NCBI RefSeq assembly: GCF_904846155.1
Contig: NZ_CAJGZP010000001.1
Location: 62,001 to 126,000, forward strand
DNA from: Psychrobacter fulvigenes
Lineage (GTDB): Bacteria; Pseudomonadota; Gammaproteobacteria; Pseudomonadales; Moraxellaceae
Direction: 5' to 3'
Length of the DNA: 64,000 nt
The translations under genes and the position numbers were made by a program. The notes under the pieces were generated by a model, which was not told the origin of the DNA, searched no databases, and was given only the letters and a program-made list of their open reading frames with translations. Shown piece by piece: positions 44,004 through 53,616 of this stretch (its first letter is position 1; each line of letters starts with the position of its first letter).

Positions 44004-46025
44004 ATGATCGAATTTAAAGACGTTAGTGTTCGCCGTGATGGCCGTGAATTATTTTCTGGTGCTAGCTTTCAGCTGCATCCAGGCCACAAGGTTGGCTTAA
44101 CGGGCAATAATGGTACAGGCAAATCTACACTATTTGCCTTATTACTGACGCAAATGGGCACAGGTGATACCGAAGTCACCGTCGATCGCGGAGAGGTGAG
44201 CATTCCTGATACTTGGCAGGTGGCACATATGGCGCAGGAAGTTGGCGCAAGCGCGCAAACGGCGATTGACTATGTGCTGGGTGGTGACGAAGAGTGGTAT
44301 GAGCTCAACGAAGCAATGAGCGACTTGAGTACGGTCAGTGATGAGCAGATTGGAGTGTTGCATCAGCGGTTTGATGAAATCGATGGTTATCGTACGCCCA
44401 CCAAAGCGGCACAAATCATGGCGGGCCTTGGCTTTAATACGACGCAACATGAGCTGCCAGTAGAAGGGTTTTCAGGTGGTTGGCGTATGCGTTTGAATCT
44501 GGCGAAGACGTTGATGAGCCGTGCAGATTTGTTATTGCTCGATGAGCCAACCAACCATTTGGATTTGGATGCGATTTTATGGCTTGAGACTTGGATCAAT
44601 CAATTTGAAGGGTTGGTCATCGTCATCTCACACGATCAGGCATTCTTAGATGCCACAGTCGGTCACATCTTGCACGTCGAACAGCAAAAAATCACATTAT
44701 ATACCGGTAATTATCAGCAGTTTATTCGCACCCGTCATGAGCGTATGGCGCAGCAGCAGCAGGCGTATGAGAAGCAGCAAGAAACGCGGGCATATTTAGA
44801 TGACTTTATTCGTCGCTTCCGTGCTAAGGCCAGTAAAGCCAAGCAAGCACAGAGCCGTATCAAGCAGCTAGAGCGTATGGCGGATCTATCACCAATGATG
44901 GCGGATAACCCGTTCTCCTTTAAGTTTTATGAGCCGGCACACATGAGTAGCCCACTGATTGAACTGACTAAGGCTGATATTGGCTACAGTGATACGCCGC
45001 TATTGTACAATGCCAATGTGCAAGTAACTCCCGATACACGGCTTGGGCTGCTCGGTATGAATGGCGCTGGTAAATCAACTTTGATCAAAGCCTTGGTTGG
45101 TGAGCTGGGCGTGCTGTCTGGGACCTACACCGTATCTGATACGCTCAAACTTGGTTACTTTAATCAGCATCAAATGGATACCCTAGATGCCGAAGCGACG
45201 CCAATGGAGATGCTGCGCCGCTTGGCGGGCAAGACTTCCGACGCGTTATTGCGCTCATTCTTGGGTAGTTTTGACTTCCGCGGTGAGCGTATTGATACGC
45301 CAAGCAAGCTATTCTCGGGCGGTGAACGTGCTCGTTTAACCTTGGCATTGATTGTCTGGCAACGTCCAAATGTCTTAGTACTTGATGAGCCAACCAACCA
45401 TTTAGACTTACAAATGCGTCAAGCTTTGACGTTGGCGTTGCAAGGTTTTGAGGGCGCAGTCGTTCTGGTCTCGCATGATCGTGAACTGATTGCCAATGTC
45501 TGCGATGAGCTATACCTTGTCCATGATGGCAAGATTGAAGAGTTCGATGGTGATATCAGCGACTATGGTAAATGGCTGAGCGACAAACGCAAACAAGAGA
45601 ATGCGCCAGAGAAGAACACTGGTAAGAAGAAAAGTAAAAAAGAGAGTAAGAAGTTTGTTTCACGTGAAACAAATAACAGTCAAGTAAGCAATAAAGCATC
45701 TGCTACGTCAGAAAAGACCAAAGCCGCGCAGCCAACGCTTAGTAAAGAAGAGCAGCGCAAGCTGGCCGCTGAACAGCGCAAGCTGACCGCACCTGTCCGC
45801 CGTGACATTGAAGAGACAGAAAAGACTTTGGCTAAGATTGATAAACAGCTGATTGCTCTTGAAGAAAAGCTTGCCGATACTGACCTTTATGAAGAGAGCC
45901 GAAAAACAGACTTATTAAAGTTGCTTGATGAGCAAACGGAGCTGCAACAACAGCATGGCGACAATGAAGAAAAGCTATTGCTTGCCATGACGACTTTAGA
46001 AGAGATGGAAGCCAGTTTTGAGTAA
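44004..46025 (+). CDS. ABC-F family ATPase (YheS/Uup type)
   Basis: A 673-residue ABC-F protein without membrane segments. Two nucleotide-binding domains are seen, Walker A GNNGTGKST and GMNGAGKST, signatures FSGGWRMRL and FSGGERARL, and Walker B LLLDEPTNHLD and LVLDEPTNHLD. They are joined by the ABC-F linker (RTRHERMAQQQQAYEKQ). The C-terminus has a Lys/Glu-rich tail and coiled coil. ABC-F proteins act on ribosomes; this resembles YheS-type housekeeping members, not a dedicated resistance gene. The tail coding region contains a perfect parS palindrome. Confidence 0.9.
   Translation: MIEFKDVSVRRDGRELFSGASFQLHPGHKVGLTGNNGTGKSTLFALLLTQMGTGDTEVTVDRGEVSIPDTWQVAHMAQEVGASAQTAIDYVLGGDEEWYELNEAMSDLSTVSDEQIGVLHQRFDEIDGYRTPTKAAQIMAGLGFNTTQHELPVEGFSGGWRMRLNLAKTLMSRADLLLLDEPTNHLDLDAILWLETWINQFEGLVIVISHDQAFLDATVGHILHVEQQKITLYTGNYQQFIRTRHERMAQQQQAYEKQQETRAYLDDFIRRFRAKASKAKQAQSRIKQLERMADLSPMMADNPFSFKFYEPAHMSSPLIELTKADIGYSDTPLLYNANVQVTPDTRLGLLGMNGAGKSTLIKALVGELGVLSGTYTVSDTLKLGYFNQHQMDTLDAEATPMEMLRRLAGKTSDALLRSFLGSFDFRGERIDTPSKLFSGGERARLTLALIVWQRPNVLVLDEPTNHLDLQMRQALTLALQGFEGAVVLVSHDRELIANVCDELYLVHDGKIEEFDGDISDYGKWLSDKRKQENAPEKNTGKKKSKKESKKFVSRETNNSQVSNKASATSEKTKAAQPTLSKEEQRKLAAEQRKLTAPVRRDIEETEKTLAKIDKQLIALEEKLADTDLYEESRKTDLLKLLDEQTELQQQHGDNEEKLLLAMTTLEEMEASFE
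45656..45671. promoter_or_regulatory. parS site (perfect consensus)
   Basis: TGTTTCACGTGAAACA is the exact 16-bp consensus bound by chromosomal ParB in many bacteria. The surrounding bases extend the palindrome to 20 bp (45654-45673). It falls inside the ABC-F gene, in the segment coding FVSRETN of a variable linker, where sequence is free to vary. Confidence 0.82.
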
Positions 46026-46099
46026 AGGGTTTTGATAAATGGTGAATCGGTTATTATTTAAAAGTTGAACTATCACTTAAAAGTTGAATAGCAGCCATA

Positions 46100-46132
46100 A
46101 AAAAAGGAGAAGCACCAGCTTCTCCTTTTTTA
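46100..46132. terminator. Bidirectional terminator between ABC-F and RlpA-like genes
   Basis: A perfect stem, AAAAAGGAGAAGC/GCTTCTCCTTTTT, with a four-base loop between converging genes. Confidence 0.92.
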
Positions 46133-46137
46133 TTACA

Positions 46138-46500
46138 TTATTGCTTACGGTATTTACCATCACCATAAGACAGAATCTTCATGGTAGTGGTACAAAGCTG
46201 ACAGTTTATTTTACCAGCAGCGCCTTTAGATAAATCAAGAATTCGTCCTGGTGTAAAAGGACCTCTATCTGTGATTTTTACTATTACGCTCTGCTTTGTC
46301 TTTTTGTTGGTCACTTCTACTTCCGTACCAAACGGCAGCGTTTTGTGCGCAGCGGTCATAGCATTCATATTGAATATACTACCGCTAGCGGTGCGTTTGC
46401 CATGAAATTTGCTACCGTAGTAACTGGTGTTACCGGCAAAGACTGTGGTACTCAGCAGTAGCGATAACGTGACAACCAAAGACTTGATTAAATAAGACAT
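46138..46500 (-). CDS. RlpA-like double-psi beta-barrel protein
   Basis: A 120-residue exported protein with a signal peptide (LVVTLSLLLSTTVFAG) and a double-psi beta-barrel domain (YYGSKFHGKRTASGSIFNM, KITDRGPFTPGRILDLSKGAA). RlpA proteins are lytic transglycosylases or murein binders; this short form lacks a SPOR domain. The conserved Asp in ITDRGPF is present. Confidence 0.87.
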   Translation of the reverse strand: MSYLIKSLVVTLSLLLSTTVFAGNTSYYGSKFHGKRTASGSIFNMNAMTAAHKTLPFGTEVEVTNKKTKQSVIVKITDRGPFTPGRILDLSKGAAGKINCQLCTTTMKILSYGDGKYRKQ

Positions 46501-46796
46501 TTAATACCTTTATGCAGTTTATAAGATAGACAGATACTCTTGCCTATAATATTCCTACTCCCTATGAGTACGAATAATGCACACATAATACAATAAATAA
46601 CTTGCTCTTTCCTTACAGGTATGTAAAAAACGCTTGAGTTCAAAGTTTGCCAATGTGCATATGCTTGTTAATATGGGTATTCTATAAATAATTGGGTCAT
46701 TTCGCCTCTAACTAAAAAGCCGCGTCTATTAGTTTGAAAGAATTGACACTATGGCAACAGCGGTTAAACAACAATGATGCCAAAATCAAAATAGCA
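46501..46796. other. Intergenic region before the MITE-like repeat and cbpA
   Basis: AT-rich, with no gene seen. It presumably carries the RlpA-like gene's promoter. Confidence 0.35.
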
Positions 46797-46944
46797 TATA
46801 GTTGATACACTTTAAAACCGATACAGTGCTACTGGGATAAAATTTTGTGCAGCCTCTGGAGTGCGAAGCGCACAGCAAGCAAGGAAAATTTGTACCAGTA
46901 GCACGACACTATAAACGCATCGATTTTATTTCGAGTTGACTATA
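46797..46944. repeat. MITE-like repeat, complete copy B
   Basis: A 148-bp unit, TATAGTTGATACACTTTA to GTTGACTATA, with the inner pair GTGCTACTGG/CCAGTAGCAC. It is homologous to 33958-34094 but has a small extra palindrome (GTGCGAAGCGCAC) at the centre. Confidence 0.75.
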
Positions 46945-47058
46945 TGTGAATAAAGCTTTATGAGTGATAGCAGCAGGCAAAAATGAAATACTGATCCATC
47001 ATCCCCATATTATGTATTAGCTGAATTTTTGTAAATAAATACAATAAGGAAAAATAAC

Positions 47059-48066
47059 ATGGCAGAAAAAAACTACTATGACATTTTAGGGGTCAAAAAA
47101 GACGCCTCAGACGCTGAGATAAAAAAGAGATACCGTAAGCTCGTTCGTCAATATCACCCTGATGTCAGCGACGATCCAGATGCTGATAATAAGATTGCTG
47201 AAATTAATAACGCATATGAAACCATCAGGGACAAAGAAAAGCGTGCTGAATATGACGCCATGTTAAACAACCCCTTTGCCGGTCAAGGTGGCGCAGGTGG
47301 GTTCGGCGGCTTTGGCGGTCAGTCTGGTGGACAGCAGGGTGGCTTCCGCTGGGAAGATATCAAAGATCAGTTTGGCGATGGTGAGGCCTTTGGCGATGGC
47401 GGCTTTCGCTTTGATGACATCTTTTCGGCTTTTGGTCGCGGCGCACGCGGTGGGCAGTCACAACAGGGTGGCTTTGATCAGTTTGGTGGTGGCTTTGGTG
47501 CTCAAGACAGTAAAGGCCAAGATCAACATGCAGAGATTACCGTCGATTTAGCCTCTGTATATAGCGGTGACGACTATAGTATCAAGCTAAACGTTCCTGT
47601 TCGTCAGCCTAACGGCAGCGTTGACTACGAGAATAAAACCCTCAAAATAAAAATACCTAAAGGTATCACTGATGGTAAGCAAATCCGCCTAGCAGGGCAA
47701 GGCGCTGCTGGTATTGGCAGTGGTAAAAACGGCGATTTATTTCTGAAAGTCAAGATTCGCCATACGGACAATATCCGCTTAGAAGGTGCCGATGTCTATC
47801 AGACAGTGAATATCGCTCCATGGGAAGCGGCGCTGGGCGAAAAAGTAAACGTCACGACGCCAGCAGGCACGCTAGGTGTTAGTATCCCAAAAAACAGTAA
47901 GTCTGGCAGCAACTTACGCCTAAAAGGCAAAGGCATCCCAGCTAAGCAAGCGGGTGATCTTTATTTGACTCTAAATATTATCAACCCTGATGTCAGCACC
48001 GAGACAGAAAAACAAGCTTATGAACAACTGAAACAAGCCTTTGCTCATGCATCCATTCAGCGTTGA
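47059..48066 (+). CDS. cbpA: DnaJ-like co-chaperone CbpA
   Basis: A 335-residue class B J-protein. The J domain has HPD in QYHPDVSDD, followed by a long Gly/Phe/Gln-rich linker (about 72-160) and the DnaJ C-terminal domains, without zinc repeats. It acts with DnaK. AAGGA precedes the ATG. It is followed closely by the modulator gene cbpM. Confidence 0.93.
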   Translation: MAEKNYYDILGVKKDASDAEIKKRYRKLVRQYHPDVSDDPDADNKIAEINNAYETIRDKEKRAEYDAMLNNPFAGQGGAGGFGGFGGQSGGQQGGFRWEDIKDQFGDGEAFGDGGFRFDDIFSAFGRGARGGQSQQGGFDQFGGGFGAQDSKGQDQHAEITVDLASVYSGDDYSIKLNVPVRQPNGSVDYENKTLKIKIPKGITDGKQIRLAGQGAAGIGSGKNGDLFLKVKIRHTDNIRLEGADVYQTVNIAPWEAALGEKVNVTTPAGTLGVSIPKNSKSGSNLRLKGKGIPAKQAGDLYLTLNIINPDVSTETEKQAYEQLKQAFAHASIQR

Positions 48067-48142
48067 TAAATTAGGCGTTGATAAGGAAAAAGGATGCACA
48101 ATTGAAAGCGATAAAAATAAAGAGATAACGAGGATGATAACT

Positions 48143-48466
48143 ATGAAACACTCGCCCGAATTAAACGATATTGTTTTGAGCTTAGATGAGCTAGTGTCTG
48201 CGTGCGGTCAGGAGCACCAATGGGTATTGGCGTTGATTGAAGAGAATATCATCGAATATGATGTCCCAGATAGTGAGCAGTTCACAGGCTATCAGCTAAC
48301 GACCGTCCGCCGTGCTTCACGCCTGAGCCGTGACTTTGAAGCCAGCGTGCCTGCTATTGGCTTGATCCTTGAACTATTAGATGAGCTTGAGCAACTACGC
48401 CAATTCAAGCGTCAGTGGGAACTAGAAGCACCAACGGTGGAAGTGGAAGTTCGTCATATTAAATAG
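48143..48466 (+). CDS. cbpM: Chaperone modulator CbpM
   Basis: A 107-residue protein of the CbpM/MerR-like family (LDELVSACGQEHQWVLALIEENII, YQLTTVRRASRLSRDF), which binds the CbpA J domain and inhibits it. ATG 48143 follows GAGG at nine bases; an open frame from 48041 overlaps cbpA, but those residues lack family likeness. It is in an operon with cbpA. Confidence 0.9.
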   Translation: MKHSPELNDIVLSLDELVSACGQEHQWVLALIEENIIEYDVPDSEQFTGYQLTTVRRASRLSRDFEASVPAIGLILELLDELEQLRQFKRQWELEAPTVEVEVRHIK

Positions 48467-48603
48467 TCTGAACATAAAATTATACCAAGCCTAAAAAGTA
48501 CGATTAACTTTGTCAAACTTGCTAAGTCTACTAGGAGTAGTACTTGCACAAGTTTTCCGCGTTACTCTAACTTTTGGGAATAGTATCAGTGTCAGCTTTT
48601 GCA

Positions 48604-48638
48604 ATAAAAAAAACGCCACTTAATAAGTGGCGTTTTTT
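48604..48638. terminator. Bidirectional terminator between cbpM and sstT
   Basis: A strong stem, AACGCCACTT/AAGTGGCGTT, with long A and T runs. Confidence 0.92.
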
Positions 48639-48686
48639 TGGCAAGTAAGTGACTAACTGTTTATAGTTTTAACGCTATTTATAATA

Positions 48687-49889
48687 TTAACGAGAGTATT
48701 TTGGATCAGCCGCCGCTGTAAATAGCACGTCGGTCGACGAGTTCAGTGCCGTTTCTGCAGAATCCTGAATCACACCAATGATAAAACCAATTGCGACTAC
48801 TTGCATGGCAATGTCGTTTGGAATACTAAACAAGCTAGCGGCAAGCGGAATCAGTAACAATGAGCCACCAGCGACACCAGAAGCACCGCAAGCACTAATG
48901 GTCGCTACTAAACTCAATAGCAATGCTGAAGCAAAAGTTACTTCGATACCGAGCGTATGCGCAGCAGCCAGCGTCAACACGTTAATCGTAATCGCCGCAC
49001 CTGCCATATTGATGGTGGCACCGAGTGGAATGGTGACCGAATAAGTATCTTTGTGCAGACCTAACTTGTCGGCGAGGTTCATGTTTACTGGAATATTGGC
49101 CGCCGAGCTACGCGTAAAGAAGGCAGTAATGCCTGACTCACGCAAGCAAGTAAATACCAGTGGATAAGGGTTTTTGCCCGTTTTGACGAGGACAATAATA
49201 GGGTTGGCAACCAGCGCAATGAATAGCATACAGCCGACCAATACCATCAAAATACGCGCATAACCTGCCAGTGCTTCAAAGCCTGTCTCAGCCACTGTAT
49301 TGGCGACCAAGCCTAAGATACCAAAAGGCGCGAGCGCAATGACCCATTTGACCACTTGCGAGATAGCTTCAGAAAAGTCCACCACCATATTGCGCGTGGC
49401 CTCTCCTGCTTGACGTAGCGCAAAGCCGATGATTAATGCCCATGCCAAGATACCGATATAGTTGGCATTGGCGACAGCTTCGACTGGGTTTGCGACGAGG
49501 TTCATGAGTAGATTGGTCAAGACCTCCTTTAGGTTCGCTGGAGGTACTTGCTCGATAGTGGCGTTTATGAGTACCAGTTCGGTTGGGAATAAGAAGCTTG
49601 CTCCAACCGCCGTCAGTGCTGCCAAAAAAGTGCCAAAGACATACATAATCAGCACTGGCTTGATATAAACCTCACTACCACTGCGATGCTGACAAATCGC
49701 TGCCATCACCAAAATAAAGACCAGCACAGGCGCTACAGCTTTTAGTGCACCGACAAACAGTGTACCGAGTAGTCCTAAGGCAATACCGATATTAGGCGCA
49801 AGCCAGCCAATTAACACCCCTAGCACTAAGCCGATAATAATCAGCGGCACCAGTCCTATTCGTTGGTACATCGCAATCAATGATCGCAT
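48687..49889 (-). CDS. sstT: Serine/threonine:sodium symporter
   Basis: A 400-residue dicarboxylate/amino acid:cation symporter family protein, like SstT. Typical segments are [19 protein letters not shown] (near residue 235) and the TM7-8 signature [17 protein letters not shown], then [19 protein letters not shown]. It takes up serine and threonine with sodium. Confidence 0.95.
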   Translation of the reverse strand: MRSLIAMYQRIGLVPLIIIGLVLGVLIGWLAPNIGIALGLLGTLFVGALKAVAPVLVFILVMAAICQHRSGSEVYIKPVLIMYVFGTFLAALTAVGASFLFPTELVLINATIEQVPPANLKEVLTNLLMNLVANPVEAVANANYIGILAWALIIGFALRQAGEATRNMVVDFSEAISQVVKWVIALAPFGILGLVANTVAETGFEALAGYARILMVLVGCMLFIALVANPIIVLVKTGKNPYPLVFTCLRESGITAFFTRSSAANIPVNMNLADKLGLHKDTYSVTIPLGATINMAGAAITINVLTLAAAHTLGIEVTFASALLLSLVATISACGASGVAGGSLLLIPLAASLFSIPNDIAMQVVAIGFIIGVIQDSAETALNSSTDVLFTAAADPKYSR

Positions 49890-50060
49890 ACTCCATCCTC
49901 AACATAATCAAATAAGAAAAACCATTATAAAAACAGCATTATAAATGGGTGGATGTTAGCATTTTTTTGTATATTCTCCTACTGATATACCGTATTTACG
50001 TAGGTGAACAGACTAAAATATCTTTATATTTAGGAGGTTTGGGCAAGATTAAGAAGGCAT

Positions 50061-50094
50061 AAAAAAACCCAAGCGCGCATTTGGCACTTGGGTT
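50061..50094 (-). terminator. Terminator of holC
   Basis: Stem AACCCAAG/CTTGGGTT with a 13-base loop, followed by a T run on the minus strand. Confidence 0.75.
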
Positions 50095-50128
50095 TGGTCG
50101 TGAAATAGAAAGAGAAGCTTAAAGCATA

Positions 50129-50620
50129 CTACACTTTAAAGTGCGTGAGTTGATACTCTAACTGCTGATAGTGCTTGTACTTATTGCGCCCATCTTGCAT
50201 GCTTTTTGCATCAGGTTTAATCAGCTCAAGCACGCGAGTAGGGTGCGCGCTACCAGCGACCGCCATAAAGTCATTGACTGGTCGAGGAGTGATATTGAGC
50301 ACAATACCATCAAAATCGATTGGCATATAGCTGCTGAGCAATACAGGTGCTAACTTGGTAGCAGTATCAGCAGTATCAGCAGTATCAGCAGTATTGTCAG
50401 TCGCTGTGCTGCTATCATTGTTAAGACGTTGATGCGGAATGAAGCTGCTGGCATCATGCGCCCACAGTGCCTCATCAAGTGTGCCAAGTAAGACATCCTC
50501 TTCAGCAAGGATTAATAACGACTGGTTGCTTTTATTAAGTGCAGTTTGGGTCAACTGACAAATAAAGCCCAAGAGGTCTTGGGCTTTACTCTCACTTAAT
50601 ATATAAAAGCTAATTTGCAT
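50129..50620 (-). CDS. holC: DNA polymerase III chi subunit
   Basis: A 163-residue HolC, which links the clamp loader to SSB. The start ISFYILSESKAQDLLGFICQLTQTAL and the end HYQQLEYQLTHFKV fit the family. Between them is a low-complexity insertion, TADTADTADTA, coded by a 9-bp tandem repeat, so it is longer than the E. coli chi (147 aa). It lies downstream of pepA, a common order. Confidence 0.88.
   Translation of the reverse strand: MQISFYILSESKAQDLLGFICQLTQTALNKSNQSLLILAEEDVLLGTLDEALWAHDASSFIPHQRLNNDSSTATDNTADTADTADTATKLAPVLLSSYMPIDFDGIVLNITPRPVNDFMAVAGSAHPTRVLELIKPDAKSMQDGRNKYKHYQQLEYQLTHFKV
50361..50396. repeat. 9-bp tandem repeat inside holC
   Basis: Three exact copies of GCAGTATCA and a fourth, GCAGTATTG. 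On the coding strand they give the Thr-Ala-Asp repeats of HolC. The number of copies can change without a frameshift. Confidence 0.9.
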
Positions 50621-50717
50621 GTGATAAGCACTCTAGGTTAATAGCGTTTGACCAAGTGACATTTAGTCAAAGAATAGGCAAACGCTCAAATCATACCTGC
50701 CCCAATACTTAGGGCAC

Positions 50718-52364
50718 TTAGATACTGTTTTTTAGATATTGCATAAACAGTGGTACTGGACGACCGGTTGCAGCTTTTTCTTTACCTGAGTTCCATGCCG
50801 TACCAGCGATGTCTAGATGCGCCCATGCTTGACCTTCTTCGACGAAGCGAGATAAGAAACAAGCAGCGGTGACTGCGCCAGCTCCTTTGCCACCGATGTT
50901 TTGCATATCAGCGATCGGCGAGTCGAGCTGCGATTGATAAGCATCATCCATTGGCATATGCCAAACGAGATCGCCTGATTGCATGCTGGCGTTTTCAAGC
51001 TCAAATAGTACGTCTTCATCATTACTAAATACTGCTGAGCGCACATGACCTAAGGCCACGACACAAGCGCCCGTTAAGGTTGCCACATCGATGATGGCTT
51101 TTGGTTGATAACGTTGTACGTAGCATAGCGTGTCGGCAAGTACTAAGCGGCCTTCCGCATCGGTATTTAGGATTTCAACGGATTTACCATTCATGGCTTT
51201 TACGATATCGCCAGGACGAGTTGCATCACCTGATGGCATGTTTTCTGCGCAGGCCAACGCGCCGACGACGTTAATTGGTAAGCGTGCTTCACACAAGGCT
51301 TTGATGGTACCGAGTACAGCGGCTGAACCGCCCATATCAAACTTCATCTCATCCATCGCTGCACCTGGCTTGATTGAGATACCACCTGAGTCAAAGGTCA
51401 CGCCTTTACCAACCAATACAATTGGTGCATCATCGTTTGTAGCTTGTACATCATCAGCGCTGTCTTTGTCAGCATTTTTAGCAGACTTCTTATTAGGAAG
51501 TTTGGTCGGTATTTTATCAGCCAGCGCTTTTAGACCACCGCTGACTTTTGCACTACTGGTAGTGGTTTTTGCGCCAAATTTTGACTTACCTTGATACTCC
51601 ATCAGCACAAGCTTACCTTCTTTGGTAGAGCCCTGAGCGACTGCTAAGAAGCAATCCATGCCCAGCTCTGCCATCTCATCTTCACCCAGTACCGTTACTT
51701 TTAGTAGGTCAGGATAGGTTTTTGCCAGTGCTTCGGCTTGCTCTGCCATATAAGCTGGGAAACAGATGTTGCCTGGCTCATTGGCCACGTCACGGGTTAG
51801 GCTTTGACCGGCAAAGACAGATTGTGCAAAGTCCAATGCAGGCTCAAGCGCTGCATCAGCCAGTACATAAATATCCGTGAGGATAGGTGTGGTTTGCTCA
51901 GATTTGTACTTATCAAAGCGATAGCTTGCTGCCAATAGATTCAGCGCAAACTGACCGAACTGAGTGTCTTCTAAGGTATCACCAAGCACGACTGTGATTG
52001 AAGCGACACGCTTTTGCGTGCTGTCATAGATAGTCTTAGCGATCTTTTGTAATACGGTGTTGTTGAGCCTATCAACATTACCCACACCGACCAAAAATAG
52101 CTGCACTGGATTTTGCTTAGCAGTTTTTTTGTCACCTGCCAATGCGTAGTCAGCGACAGTCTCACAGGCTTTGCCATTGAAATGCGAGACTTCGATTAAT
52201 TGCTCAATACGAGTTGTATAATCCGTTAACGCAGATTCGGCAAGGATGTTTTTTTTGTCATCAACGAGTACTACTAGGCAAGCTTCGTCTTTATCTTTGG
52301 CTTCTTTTTTGAGAATCTTTTTGGTATGAGTTTGGGGTAATTGTTGGGTTAATTTAATATTCAT
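50718..52364 (-). CDS. pepA: Leucyl aminopeptidase
   Basis: A 548-residue M17 aminopeptidase with metal-binding and catalytic motifs VGKGVTFDSGGISIK, MKFDMGGSAAV and NTDAEGRLVLADTL. A Lys/Asp/Ala-rich insertion (about 262-312) between the two domains makes it longer than the usual 500 residues. It cleaves N-terminal residues from peptides. Confidence 0.95.
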   Translation of the reverse strand: MNIKLTQQLPQTHTKKILKKEAKDKDEACLVVLVDDKKNILAESALTDYTTRIEQLIEVSHFNGKACETVADYALAGDKKTAKQNPVQLFLVGVGNVDRLNNTVLQKIAKTIYDSTQKRVASITVVLGDTLEDTQFGQFALNLLAASYRFDKYKSEQTTPILTDIYVLADAALEPALDFAQSVFAGQSLTRDVANEPGNICFPAYMAEQAEALAKTYPDLLKVTVLGEDEMAELGMDCFLAVAQGSTKEGKLVLMEYQGKSKFGAKTTTSSAKVSGGLKALADKIPTKLPNKKSAKNADKDSADDVQATNDDAPIVLVGKGVTFDSGGISIKPGAAMDEMKFDMGGSAAVLGTIKALCEARLPINVVGALACAENMPSGDATRPGDIVKAMNGKSVEILNTDAEGRLVLADTLCYVQRYQPKAIIDVATLTGACVVALGHVRSAVFSNDEDVLFELENASMQSGDLVWHMPMDDAYQSQLDSPIADMQNIGGKGAGAVTAACFLSRFVEEGQAWAHLDIAGTAWNSGKEKAATGRPVPLFMQYLKNSI

Positions 52365-52611
52365 ATATTATTATCCTTGTTAGAGTGGTTAAAATTTAAA
52401 TGATTGAAAACAACACAGCGACGCACAGTTACTGCCTATTCCACTAAGGCTTATTATTAGAGGTTGTTTTGCCAAAATATATAGTCAGGTGTGCGTGGTA
52501 GTGTAGCATATCAGGTAGTCAGTGCGCTGTCCGTAAGGCTTAGTAATGATTTCACACACTTCTTACTAATATTTTGTATTAGTTATACCAATACCTATAT
52601 CTATACAGACC

Positions 52612-53217
52612 CTAATGACTAACGAGCTTATCTGTCGATAGTAAGGTTGCAAACATGTCTTGAAGTGCCGCCATCGCGGTGTCATGCATGATGTCCGCAG
52701 TTATGGCACTGCCTTTAGCATCAGGCAAATCACGAGTAGCACAAGCATCATGACAAACAAAGTTCTCCAAGCCAATATCAAAGGCGGCTCTCACGCTTGA
52801 GCTGACACACATGTGACTCATGAAGCCTGCAAAGATAATCTGCTGTTTACCAGTCGCTTTTAGCAGCTCTTGCAGTGGCGTATCATGGAAGGCGTTAGGA
52901 TATTTTTTGGTTATGGTTTTTTCGCTATCAAGCGGTTTTACATCTTCGATAAAGTTGACCTTAGATGATAGTGGGTCAAAAATATTGTCATTATCTTCGC
53001 CATGATGCGCCACATGAAACACGGGAACAGCCTCCTTTCTGGCTTTTTCAAGCAGCAGGCGCGCATTGGCAACTGCTTTAGCGCCGGCTTCACCCAAAGG
53101 CAGTGCACCATCAACATATTCGTTTTGATAATCAATAAAGACGATAGCGCAATTTGACCAATCGACGCTGCCAAATTGTCCGCCAGCAAGATTGATTAGG
53201 GTAGAGGGAGTGGACAT
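52612..53217 (-). CDS. Isochorismatase-like cysteine hydrolase
   Basis: A 201-residue protein of the isochorismatase/nicotinamidase superfamily. The catalytic triad is seen as Asp in IVFIDYQNEY, Lys in KKYPNAFHDT and Cys in GFMSHMCVSSS. The substrate is unknown. ATG 53217 (MSTPS) has GGAG upstream; an ATG at 53229 lacks one. Confidence 0.88.
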   Translation of the reverse strand: MSTPSTLINLAGGQFGSVDWSNCAIVFIDYQNEYVDGALPLGEAGAKAVANARLLLEKARKEAVPVFHVAHHGEDNDNIFDPLSSKVNFIEDVKPLDSEKTITKKYPNAFHDTPLQELLKATGKQQIIFAGFMSHMCVSSSVRAAFDIGLENFVCHDACATRDLPDAKGSAITADIMHDTAMAALQDMFATLLSTDKLVSH

Positions 53218-53616
53218 AGTATTCTCCATTATAGGTTAAGTAAGTAATAGGTTAAGTGAGTATTGTGAGTATGGTTATGAGCTTTACTAAGTCTAACAAG
53301 TAATAGGGGTGATACTTATCAAATGATACGAACCACACACAAGATTTTCTAAAGAATAAGTGCTTAACTTTATTTATTTGATTTCAGGGGTTTATGTGTT
53401 TTTTTTGTCTTATTACTTTCCATTTAATAATAGCTGACGAGTAAGATTTAGGTAATGTTTTCAAACACATTTCACAGCCATTTTTTACAAAAACATGCTA
53501 GCATTAGCGGTTACGCCTAAGCGTCTATGAGAGCCGAAAACTCAACTAAATTTTCTGATACATGCCGCGACCCTTGCAATGAGCGCGCGACTGCCAACTG
53601 TGAAGAGTACTTATTT
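53218..53616. other. Divergent promoter region upstream of lptF
   Basis: About 400 bp, AT-rich, between the cysteine hydrolase and lptF. The reading frame of lptF extends back to 53527 without family likeness. No other gene was seen. Confidence 0.4.

Noticed and set aside
44004..46025. ABC-F protein considered as an antibiotic target-protection gene
   Set aside because: Its length, linker and chromosomal context fit the housekeeping YheS/Uup-type group.
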